From Glomus cerebriforme (taxonomy: Eukaryota > Glomeromycota > Glomeromycetes > Glomerales > Glomeraceae): a stretch of DNA of 10,139 nucleotides. Where the stretch lies: contig QKYT01000898.1 in the NCBI GenBank assembly GCA_003550305.1, forward strand, positions 10,557 to 20,695, read 5' to 3'. Position numbers and translations under genes: made by a program. This document shows, piece after piece, positions 1 to 8,661 of this stretch (positions are counted from its first letter, which is position 1; each line of letters begins with the position of its first letter). A model generated the notes under the pieces. It made no database searches. It was not told the origin of the DNA and saw nothing but the letters and a program-made list of their open reading frames with translations.

Positions 1-80
1 TTTTTTTCAATTACTAATAAATTAATTAACTTTATTTTTTTATTTTATTAATAGTTTTTTAGTTTTTTTCTTTCTTTTAG

Positions 81-299
81 GTTCGATCATTAGGTCCAGA
101 ATGGAAAATTCAGCCTATCAGTAAAATCGATTTTCGTTTTCGTAATTTCAATAATTTCTGTTTAAATTACTATTTTATATTGTTACAAAAAAATAAATTT
201 AATACATTATATATTCTAAACATTCATTTTGAAGAATGTAGGCAAATTTGTTCATCAAAAAAATTTTTTTTACTGTTTAATGAATTGAATCAAAAGTAA
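81..299 (+). CDS. Possible 3'-terminal exon of a gene entering from the left edge (unidentified)
   Basis: A pyrimidine-rich tract ending in TTTCTTTTAG just before position 81 looks like a 3' splice site. From 81 a frame stays open for 72 codons to a TAA at 297-299, which is long for this A+T-rich background. The first residues read VRSLGPEWKIQPISK, with balanced composition; the rest is rich in F, N, L and K and may simply be translated A+T-rich DNA. There is no start codon at the beginning, so if real it is a last exon whose upstream part lies outside the window. I do not recognise a family. A second frame entering from the same acceptor stops after 14 codons and would put the true end near 124. 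Confidence 0.25.
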   Translation, partial: VRSLGPEWKIQPISKIDFRFRNFNNFCLNYYFILLQKNKFNTLYILNIHFEECRQICSSKKFFLLFNELNQK

Positions 300-1108
300 T
301 TAATGAATCTATTAGCATAAACTTTAACGTCATTTAACATAAATGACCTAACTTAAAACCCGAGTGACCCTACATTGACAGATCGACAGATAAAAATTGG
401 AAGGTTCTTACACAGATAAAATAACTAACTTTTAAAATCAGATTTATTAATAGATTGTTAAATATAGATTTCTACTGTTGGAAATGATATATAGGAATAA
501 TTCAATATAAAAATCTTCTGGTATAAAAAATAAGTTTCTGTAATTTTTTCGCCATAAATATTGTATCAGTAATCTAGTATTGTGCCTGTGCCACTATTTT
601 TATTTAGTGTTTGATGGAAAAAAATTCTTACAATCATTTCCAAATATATGCATTTTTCTGCTCAATTTGGTTAGGCGTAGAACAGATCATTAATATTTCA
701 TATATTTTTTGATCAAATTAGGAAAGACCTTATGCAAGCATTTGAGTTCAATCTTATAATATATGTTAATTGCAATATGCAATTGCTTCTTTGACATCAT
801 TAAAATAAAATTTTATTTTGAGATTTCCTGTGACACTTTGATTGCATGTTAAGTTGATATATATATATATATATATATATTGAATTATCAAAAAGTAGAT
901 TTCGTAAAAAGATATAATTTTGATATATCAGCAAAATTTAAAAGAAAGAAAAATTACTTTTATGTACAGTAAATAATTAGTTCATTAATTTAAATAATAA
1001 AGAAAATTTTTTTTTTTAAAAGAAAATAAATAAATACAATTAAAAAGAAAAAAAAAAGTAAAAATAATTTTTTTATTTAATTATTTAAAAGAAACTAAAA
1101 AGAAAGTG
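300..1108. other. A+T-rich intergenic stretch, no gene seen
   Basis: I see no coding frame, RNA gene or transposase trace on either strand. It contains short A/T homopolymer runs and one (AT)n microsatellite, and leads into the hairpin repeat array at 1109. Confidence 0.5.
857..880. repeat. (AT)12 microsatellite
   Basis: Twelve uninterrupted AT dinucleotides. It is a simple-sequence repeat that is likely length-polymorphic between isolates. Confidence 0.95.
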
Positions 1109-2000
1109 TTTTGGCCAGACAGGTTAACGGTCATCGACATCCGTCTAATCATCCGGCCAAATGAAAACTTTTTTTTTATTAATTAAAAAAAATAAAAGAA
1201 AAAAAATATTTCAGCCAGATAGGTTGACAGTCATCAACACTGTCAAATCATCCAAACGAAACCTTTTTTTTATTAATTAAAAAAAATAAAATATTTTTCA
1301 TTTTTTTTAATTAAAATAAATTAAAAGTATTTTGGCCGGACAGGTCAATGATCATTGACATCCATCGAACCATCTGGTTGAAATAAACTATTTTTTTTAA
1401 TTAAAAAGATGATTTTTTTTATTTATATGATAGAAAAAAAAATTTAAAAAAAGAGGTTTGGCCAGATAGGTCGACTGTCTTTGAATTCTGTCAAACCATT
1501 CAGCCAAAATGAACCATTTTTTTAATTAAAAAATTAAAAAGATGATTTTTTTTATTTATATAATAGGAAAAAAAAATTTTTAAAAAAAAAGAGTTTTGGC
1601 TGGATAGGTTGATGGTCATTGAATTCTGTCAAACCATTTGGCCCAAATGAGACCTCTTTTAATTAAAAAAAAATATTTTTTTTATGATAAATAAATTAAA
1701 AAAAAGAGTTTTGGCTGGATAGATCGACAGTTTTTAAATTCCATCGAACCATCTGGCTGAAATGACACCTTTTTTAATTAAAAAAAAAGATAAATTTTTT
1801 TTTATTATAAAAAAAAAATAAAGAGTTCAGCCAGACAGATTGACAGTTTTTAAGTTCTGTCGAACTATTTGGCTGAAATGAGACCTTTTTTTTTAATTAA
1901 AAAATATAATAATTTTTTTTATGATAAAAAAAAATAAAAAAAAATGAGTTTTGGCCAGATAGGTCGACAGTTTTTTGATATCTGTTGAACTATTCAGCCT
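1109..2000. repeat. Tandem array of eight ~120-bp units, each with a ~55-bp palindromic core
   Basis: Eight related cores lie at about 1109-1164, 1209-1260, 1330-1385, 1457-1512, 1594-1650, 1709-1765, 1826-1881 and 1949-2000. Start-to-start spacing is 100, 121, 127, 137, 115, 117 and 123 bp. The core begins like TTTTGGCCAGATAGGTCGAC and ends like CGAACCATCTGGCCAAA, so the two ends form an imperfect inverted repeat with ~18-nt arms around a ~10-nt centre. Linkers are runs of T, then AATT, then runs of A, and are themselves near-palindromic. Units are diverged, mostly by C/T and A/G changes. There is no coding frame through the array. It is a satellite/minisatellite-like element of unknown function. 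Confidence 0.85.
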
Positions 2001-2029
2001 ATTTTTTTTCTGATTCTGTGATAAAATGA

Positions 2030-2244
2030 GCTTATTAATTAATAAAAAAAAATTTAGCCTGATCTTAACAGAAAAAAAAGAATTTTTATTGTTTTTTTTC
2101 CTTTTTCATTTTTGGTAAGATTCGGGCTTATTAATTAATAAAAAAAAATAGCCTGATCTTACTGCAGAATCAGAACCAATTCCATAGGGAAAAAAAGAAT
2201 TAATTTTTTTTCCTTTCTTTTTCATTTTCAGTAAGATTCGGGCT
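2030..2244. repeat. Two-copy direct repeat with internal inverted arms
   Basis: The segment starting GCTTATTAATTAATAAAAAA occurs at 2030 and 2126, and a third partial start (GCTTATTA) lies at 2242. Each unit holds AGCCTGATCTTA near its left end (2056 and 2150) and GTAAGATTCGGGCT at its right end (2115-2128 and 2231-2244). These are near reverse complements of each other, so each unit can fold into a stem around a poly-A/poly-T interior. The second unit is longer because of an extra segment around 2163-2190. This family differs from the 1109-2000 array but is built in the same way. Confidence 0.75.
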
Positions 2245-2338
2245 TATTACTCATAGTACTGCAGCATTAATATCTTACGCTTATGAAATTAACTGTGGGA
2301 GACGAAGTCCTTCTGCATGTGGCAAAATGCTAGTTTAG

Positions 2339-2687
2339 AAAATTAATATTTACATTAATTATCAGAATCAGCCACCAGGTACCAACATAGTATCCAGCAA
2401 AATCTTCAATAATCTAATTAATAATAAATTGTTGAAACATACCTTAACACACTTGAACTTACAGAATAATGGCTCAAATATAATCTCTTTTTAGCCCTAA
2501 CATCAAGTTAACTAACACCTTAATTATTATGAAAAACTTAACCAAAATTCTACCGACAGGGGATATCTTACAAAGCAATTATCCAAATTTGTACTCTGAA
2601 CTGCCTATTAAGTACCCTTCATGCAAAACTTCCATGGATTTTAATAATCATTTATACTTATGCTCTCATTACCAAACTGCCCTTTGA
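2339..2687 (+). pseudogene. LINE ORF2 C-terminal fragment with zinc-knuckle-like motif
   Basis: Two open stretches in different frames (2339-2492 and 2484-2687) overlap at a run of T. They read as one diverged protein with a 1-bp shift near 2487-2492. The second contains ILPTGDILQSNYPNLYSELP followed by PSCKTSMDFNNHLYLCSHY. The spacing C-x12-H-x3-C-x-H resembles the CCHC-type segment after the RNase H region of many LINE polyproteins. The first of the usual two cysteines (CxxC) is replaced by tyrosine. Past TGA at 2685-2687 the frame is broken repeatedly. It is clearly non-functional. Confidence 0.5.
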
Positions 2688-3451
2688 GACTGCATCATGT
2701 AACACAAATAAATAACTCTACAGCAACTTTAAATTATATCAACAATGAATTAAAAAACTCAACTTTTTATTAATATCAATGACAACTAACAATCAATTTT
2801 AATTGTCCATCAACTGAATCCTTTATCAATCACTAATATTTTTCACAAATTTTATTACTCTCAACCTTACGTGTTTTTATCACTTTTGGACTGCTTCTAC
2901 CATTTGGTTTAGGATATAAAAACTTTTACTTGATCCCAACACTGCAAAGATTTAAAGACTGGGACTTACACATTAACTAAAAAACATTTTTTCAAAAAGA
3001 ATTTGAACAAACCCAAAAATAATAAAAGTAAGATAAATCAAGTTGCAACATCCCTTTCATTCTCACTTGTAAATATAACGCAATTTCTATCCATACTCCA
3101 ACCGGTTAATTAATATTCATTACACTTATGACTCTTATGGGCCTCTTCAAATTATTTACATTCTGGTTCATGGTACTTAGAAATTTTTATGATTTTACTT
3201 ATAGTTTCGATAATATAGATTTTGACATAGATTTTATTTCTTTATTTCTTTGTCTTTTTTTGACTTCTTTTTCTCTTATTACTTATGATAGCCATGCACC
3301 CGTGCCTAATCTTAAAATTTTTAGGAGGTATTCTATCTTAGATAGGAATTAATTAATGTTTCAATCTAGCTTTCAAATTAACTATTTTTGTTAATATGCT
3401 AGAGCTACATGTAATTAATCATCACAGTAATAAAATAAAAATAAAAATAAA
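2339..3451 (+). mobile_element. 5'-truncated, decayed LINE (non-LTR retrotransposon), 3' part
   Basis: The region is C-rich and G-poor on the plus strand, unlike its surroundings. It carries frame fragments resembling the C-terminal part of Rhizophagus LINE polyproteins, and ends in an A-rich tail of TAAAA/AAAAT units (3429-3451), as expected for target-primed reverse transcription. No endonuclease or reverse transcriptase catalytic motif is present, so this is a 5'-truncated copy. A 74-codon frame at 3128-3352 (rich in F, D and L, including SHAPVPNLKIF) lies in the 3' tail and is probably not a gene. The family assignment rests on recalled sequence patterns, not on a search. The 5' boundary is uncertain by tens of bases. 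Confidence 0.55.
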
Positions 3452-3916
3452 CTAGTTTGCTGTCCGTTGCTTTGTAACGGGTTTTAAATTTTATTTATAA
3501 TTTTTAATTCCAGCCAGAATTATATGTATGCATATCAATTTCCTTTTTTGGAATTTTGTATAACTTTGTACTACCATTTGATCCAATTTCGTAGGAAATA
3601 AAATTTCCTTTTTTGGATTTTATGTAACGTAACATGATTAGGTTACACAACTGTAAAGCATTTATTTATACAGTTAATCTAACCGTTACAAATTTTTTTA
3701 ATTAGATAGATAAAATGTAACAAAAAGTCACACGCAAATGGATCAACATCAAGTATGATGTAAAGCTATGTGGTACAATTCAAATTTTGTGTAAACTAAG
3801 ATTGTTACATGATTAATTTGGTTAATTTCGGAGTATGAAAACTCTTCTAAAAAACCAACTTTTTTTTATTCAGCTTTTTCTTCAAAAACATTAAAACTTT
3901 AGTATGAAAATTCATT
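3452..3916. promoter_or_regulatory. Kinase upstream region: hairpin, direct repeat and upstream ATGs
   Basis: No gene is seen here. A small perfect-armed hairpin CCGTT-N7-AACGG lies at 3464-3480, just after the LINE tail. A ~27-bp direct repeat (AATTTCCTTTTTTGGA...) occurs at 3537-3564 and 3602-3628. An inverted repeat AACTGTA/TACAGTT lies at 3649-3655 and 3669-3675. A pyrimidine-rich patch at 3859-3884 (including a TTCAG) could be a transcription start region or a 5'UTR splice acceptor. Two upstream ATGs lie at 3835 and 3904. That the kinase promoter is here is inferred from position alone. Confidence 0.4.
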
Positions 3917-3957
3917 ATGTCTACTATTCGAAAAGAATTAATTTTTGCTACAATTAA
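3904..3957 (+). promoter_or_regulatory. Upstream ORF overlapping the kinase start
   Basis: ATG at 3904 opens a 17-codon frame ending in TAA at 3955-3957. It overlaps the kinase start codon (3917) in another frame. A second short frame (3835-3894) lies just upstream. The sequence GTATGAAAA occurs at both upstream ATGs (3833 and 3902). If the transcript begins upstream of these ATGs, they could reduce kinase translation. The transcript start is not visible from sequence. Confidence 0.35.
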
Positions 3958-6182
3958 TAATATATTGGCATTAATAAATTATAATATTTACAATGATATA
4001 AACAAATATTTTGAACTTATACAACAAACAGTTCTTGCGGATAAATCTCTTACAGATGATGAAAAAACTTATGCAATAAAGGAAATAAATAAACTTTATG
4101 ACAATAATAAAATTTTTTTTAATATAGGAATAAAAAGAGTTTGTGATAATTGCAACCAAGAATGTTTAGCAACATTATATTGTGAATATTGTGTTCGAAA
4201 TTATTTAAAAGCAAATTTTTCAAATTGGACATCAGGAAATGATGATATTGATAATTTTAATACAGAAATGTCAAATGGAAACTAAGAGACCAGATATGAT
4301 AATTGAATGGATCCCATATAATAAGTTACAGAATATTGAATATTTAACAAGAGGCGGATGTTCTGAAATTTATACAGCAAAATGGAATGATGGAAAATAT
4401 GAAGAATGGAATTCTAAACAACAACAATTAAAAAGATTTGGAAAAAATAATGTAATACTTAAAAGTTTAGAAAATATGGAAAATGCAAATCAAAGATGGT
4501 TTGAAGAGGTTTGTAATCTAAAATTATTTAAAGATAAATTATATAATCTAACTTAAATTTTAAAAATTTTTTATAGGCTAAATCACATTTTACAATAAGC
4601 AATAAATATTCAGATATAGTTCAATGTTATGGTTTAACCCAAAATCCATCAAATGGAGATTACATGCTTGTAATGAACAGAATGACTATAAATTTAAGGG
4701 AATATTTGCAAAAGAATCATAATCAACTTACATGGAAGAAAAGAATTCTGATTACTTATGAGATAATTGTTGCACTTACAAAAATTCACAGAGAGAATGC
4801 ACTTCATAGAGATTTGCATTCTGGAAATTTATTATTTAATCAAATTAATCAAAGATTTTTTATTAGTGATCTTGGATTTTGTGGCCCTGCAGACAAATCA
4901 TCAAATACTATATATGGAAATCTTTCTTATATAGCACCTGAGGTTATTGCAGGAAAGCAAACTACTTTTGCATCTGATATTTATAGTNTTGCAATGCTTA
5001 TGTGGGAAATTTCATCTGGACAACCACCATTTATNAATNATGAACATGATTATTATCTTGCAATGAATATAATTAATGGTATAAGACCAAAAATAATATC
5101 AGAAATTCCTCTAGAATATGAAAGTTTAATGAAAAAATGTTGGGATGCTGATCCATTAAAAAGACCTGATATTTATGCACTTTATGATGAAATAGAAGAA
5201 ATATATAAATTATATCAAAATCCAAATGAACCAGAGGCAAATAATAATTTAAAAATAAATGAAACAGATAATTTAGAAACAAATTACACAAGTAAATTAT
5301 TCACAAGTGAAGTCTATCAATTTGAAAATTTTCCTGAACCAAGAAATGCAACAGAAGGTATTATAATGTTTTATTTAGCTTTATTTATTTATTTTAAAAT
5401 ATAAACATATTAATTTATTTCTTTTTGATTTAAATAATAACAGAAGAACAAGAAGGTATAAATGAGCAATTTTTATTATTTAAATTTATTATTTAGTTTT
5501 ATAATTTTTTTTTTTTTTTAGCATTTTACAGTAAATCAAATGATGATTTTCACATTCCCAATAATAGTAAGTATTTTAAATCAATATTAAATTATAATAA
5601 ATATTGATTGATTTTTTTGTTTTTAGTTGATGATTTTGGCAAATTAAATAAAAAGAATAACAGTACATTAAAAAAGATAAGCAGTATTTTTAAAGGTAAT
5701 TTTTTTTATGTATTATATTAAGTATATGTATTAAGTATTAAAATAATTGAATAAATATTAATTTACATCTTAAAATTATTCAAAAAAATCTTTAAAAAGT
5801 TACCAATAAAAACAGCAAATAAAATAATTAATGTATTATTTAATTATGATCATTTTATTAAATTTATTGAATTTTAATTTTTTTTTTAGATCCTAATTAT
5901 AATAAAAAAAGAATGCAACATTATGCTTATATTGATGATTGTTTGTAAAATGATTTTATTTCAACTAATATTTAAAATAATTTATTACAATTTTTATAAT
6001 AAATAATAATCCTATTTTTATTTTATTTACAGATAAAGATGAAGTATATAATAATCCAAATCTTCATTCAGAAGAGCAAGACAAGTTAGAAATTCCTGAT
6101 GGTAAAGAATTTTTTTAAATAATGAGAACTGATACTTTAAATTTTATTTAATCTTAAATTAATGATTTTATTAGATATTTAA
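3917..6182 (+). CDS. TKL-type protein kinase with N-terminal cysteine motif; 8 exons, one apparent frameshift
   Basis: Exons: 3917-4508, 4577-5357, 5444-5455, 5522-5566, 5627-5695, 5890-5940, 6033-6101, 6175-6182, giving ~541 residues if one T of the 4255-4258 run is ignored. As read, the first frame ends at 4285 and the kinase domain resumes in the frame that includes 4239. N-terminus: C76-x2-C79-x3-C83-x5-C89-x2-C92, probably zinc-binding. Kinase domain: degenerate glycine loop GGCSEIY (146-152), VILK lysine 182, HRDLHSGN (274-281, catalytic D276), DLG in place of DFG (295-297), APE (317-319), SDIYS, and CWDADPLKRPDI near the end. The motifs suggest an active Ser/Thr or dual-specificity kinase. 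Intron 1 (4509-4576) is phase 0, later ones phase 1. Ns at 4988, 5035 and 5039 fall inside codons without breaking the frame. The family is hugely expanded in Rhizophagus; substrate unknown. Without the last splice the protein would end at TAA 6116-6118. Confidence 0.8.
5444..6182 (+). other. Modular kinase C-terminal tail made of small symmetric exons
   Basis: After the kinase domain the coding sequence is cut into exons of 12, 45, 69, 51 and 69 nt, then a last 8-nt piece. All introns between them are phase 1: the exons begin with the last two bases of a codon whose first base, usually G, ends the previous exon. Introns: 5358-5443, 5456-5521, 5567-5626, 5696-5889, 5941-6032, 6102-6174. The tail reads EEQEAFYSKSNDDF, IDDFGKLNKKNNST, DPNYNKKRMQHYAY and NNPNLHSEEQDKLEIPDDI across exons. 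It is hydrophilic and probably disordered. Boundaries were set by GT/AG, frame continuity and resemblance to recalled Rhizophagus kinase tails. Confidence 0.65.
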
Positions 6183-6318
6183 ATTTGTAAAGAATATTAA
6201 TTTTTATATTAAATTTATTATTTTATTTATTTAAATATTAGTAGAATATAACTTATAAAGTTTTTTTAGTTTGTAATTTAAATATTTCATTTTATATTAT
6301 AATGTAAATTATTAAATA

Positions 6319-7110
6319 TACACTACTTAAACAAAAGTAGTAAGACACTATATTTTATTAATTACTCAAAAATGTACATAATAAATAGGGTTAAAATTTT
6401 AACTACTATTAATAAAACTATATACAAAACTAATATTTAGTTAGCCAACCATTATTCTTAATACATGTCTCAACTCTGCATGGTATACTTTTAGTTAAAT
6501 TTATATATGTATTATTAGGAATTTGATTCCATTCTTCATGCAAAGCACACTCCAATTCCTTCACATTTTTTGCAAATTTGGGACTTTTCTAATACGTCTT
6601 TTCAGCTCTGACTATAGGAGCTCAATGTGATTCAAATTAGGTGATTGACTTGGCCAATTTTTTAAAATTTTGACTTTTTTTGTTTCTATCCATTTTTTAA
6701 CATTTTTAGTGGTATGAATAGAAGCATTATCATCTTGGAATAAATACTTTTATCCATTATAATTATTATTAATAAATGGAAGTAAAAGTAATTCAAGTAT
6801 TTGAATATAGTCATAACAGTTTATTTTTCCATTAACTTTTACAAGTAGTCCTAATCCCTTTCCTGAAAATAACCCCATATCATTAAACTTCCACCTCCAT
6901 ATTTATTAAAGGAATCACATTTTTAATATTAAATCTTATTCCAGAAGTTTTTCAAATATGACTTGAACCATCATTTTTAAATATTGTAAAGTGGGTTTTT
7001 ATCACTCCAAATAACTGATTTTTACTTTCTAACAGACCAGTCTTTCCTTTCAATATACTAGTTAAAGCTCGCAAAATAGTTGATCATGTAACATTGATCA
7101 AATTTTAGCC
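6319..7110 (-). mobile_element. Tc1/mariner transposon remnant, one terminus preserved
   Basis: The element reads on the minus strand and ends at 6321 next to a TA dinucleotide (6319-6320), the usual target site of this superfamily. The terminal sequence, read inward on the plus strand, is CACTACTTAAACAAAAGTAG and can fold on itself (CTACTT/AAGTAG, 6323-6340). No matching inverted copy is found at the other end. The transposase begins only near the end of the DNA-binding domain at about 7110, right after the helicase pseudogene stop, so the 5' part is missing. The 5' boundary is approximate. Confidence 0.75.
6430..7110 (-). pseudogene. Tc1/mariner transposase, catalytic core with DD35E spacing, broken
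   Basis: Frame fragments on the minus strand keep the order of a Tc1-type DDE domain. KSVIWSD carries the first aspartate (7001-7003). GGGSLMIWG follows. QDDNASIHTTKNVKKW carries the second (6729-6731). WPSQSPNLNHIELL carries the glutamate (6621-6623), and the protein ends ...NNGWLTKY at a TAG (6430-6432). Between the second D and the E there are 35 residues, one more than the 34 usual for Tc1, because of an extra residue before WPSQSP. Several stops and frame changes, plus loss of the N-terminal HTH domains and of a stretch before KDWSV, make it inactive. Confidence 0.8.
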
Positions 7111-8225
7111 GTACTCTTTTTTTTATATATTTTTTTTGTTAAAAATTGAATTTCAATCTTCACTTATTTTCTTATTAGTAAATATTTCTATATCATTAGG
7201 ATTAAGCATCTCGTCAGTAGTAATAATTATTAATTTAGATTTTGCTCTACTTAATGCTACATTCCACCTATTCAAATCAAATAAAAATTCTGATATTTTA
7301 TCTAAATTAAAAAATCCAAAATATGATATCATGATATCCGCTTCTTATCCTTGTATTTTATCTACTGTATTGATTTGTAAATATTCATTTATCATATTTT
7401 TTAGCCGTGAGTTAATTTCTAGTCATTGTTTATTATATGGTGTTACTATCACTAATTTTGTTTTTCTGTTTCATTTTGTATTTCTTTTAGTGAATTCAAA
7501 TATGCTAAAGTTATTTTTTCTACAACATCAGCTTCAATTTTAGATTAATCTGATAATAGATCAGAATCATCAGATACTGGAGATATTTTAAGTTTTATTA
7601 ATGTAATTGCTGAATCTGGTGATAAAATTCTTTGAATTAATAAATTATTGATTCGTAATAATTTTTGATCATCTAAGTCAAGTTTTATATTTGGATTTTT
7701 AGAAATATACTTGGCACTATAAATTCTTTGAAAGAAACTATTCAATTCTTCATTCTAAATATTAAAAATGAAAGTGAGGCAAAATAAGTATGTTAACCCA
7801 AATAAATCTTATGTAAAAAAAGAAATTATATAAAACAAACCATTCTCCAATTTTCTTTAAGTTGTATCGTAAGAGGTTCAAAATCATGTTTCCATTCTTT
7901 CAAGTCTTTCTTGTGAATAATAAAACTATCATCTTTTTGCATTAAACATTATTGGATTGATCCAAATATAAGAGGATGATCAGACAGAAAAGCAGGATAT
8001 GAATTTTTAATAATTAGTCCTAATTGCTATTAATAAGAAACAATTTATTAGAAATTTATAATATAAAATTTGTAAGGTTATTAAAAATCTTAAATTCAGT
8101 TTACCATAGGATATTCAGCAACAATTAATTTTCCTATTTTTGATTTAAACATTCAATTGCATGGATAGCATCTGAAACCAATACCTATTAAAAAATAAAA
8201 TTATTAATAACTTGATATATAAAGA

Positions 8226-8285
8226 TTAATTCAAAATTCGTGAGAAATGGAAAGATTTACATTAGTGATTGGTAGGGCAATTTTA
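8226..8285 (+). repeat. Terminal inverted repeat, left arm of MITE
   Basis: Pairs with 8662-8721. Differences between the arms are mostly transitions plus two 1-bp gaps near the inner end. Confidence 0.75.
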
Positions 8286-8661
8286 TAATTAAATTTATTA
8301 GTACCCATAATCTGGAGCTGTCAGGCAAATATTGGCATATTTTGATAATTGTTTTGGACTTTTAAAAATAATAGATTAATTTATGACTTTCTGGCTACCT
8401 TCCATAAAAAAATCATAAGAATATCTTCGAAATTGCAAATTCTAAATGAGGACTGAAATTATGCAATTAGACATTTTCATTAAATTTTACTATTAAAATT
8501 GACGGTTGGGGATTATGGATATGATAGGGTAATAAGGTATGCTATATTTTTTTGCCCATTTTTTTGCAATTAATATTAGCCAAATTATTTGTAATACTAA
8601 TTAAAATTATCATAATGTAGGTCAGAGGTGCTTTGCTTAATTCAGCAACATATAGATTATA

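Noticed and set aside
1109..2000. CRISPR array
   Set aside because: Units are diverged ~55-bp palindromes with A/T-run linkers rather than identical short repeats with unique spacers, and the context is eukaryotic.
2261..2338. LTVGDEVLLH as a Ty3/gypsy integrase C-terminal motif
   Set aside because: Only about ten residues match in one frame and nothing else of an LTR element is nearby; too short to call.
3128..3352. 74-codon plus-strand frame as a separate small gene
   Set aside because: It lies in the tail of the inferred LINE, just before its A-rich end, with no promoter or family signal. Treated as part of the mobile element.
3971..4159. 62-codon minus-strand frame
   Set aside because: Opposite strand of kinase exon 1; low-complexity I/Y/K/F composition typical of a shadow.
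5073..5291. 72-codon minus-strand frame
   Set aside because: Opposite strand of the kinase domain end; no independent support.
6102..6118. Kinase end by read-through to TAA 6116-6118
   Set aside because: Possible, but a GT donor at 6102 with an AG at 6173-6174 keeps the phase-1 pattern and gives a family-like IPDDI ending, so the spliced end is preferred.
7136..7543. 135-codon plus-strand frame
   Set aside because: It is antisense to the helicase C-terminal exon, whose minus-strand reading carries motifs V and VI. The plus-strand protein is a hydrophobic shadow.
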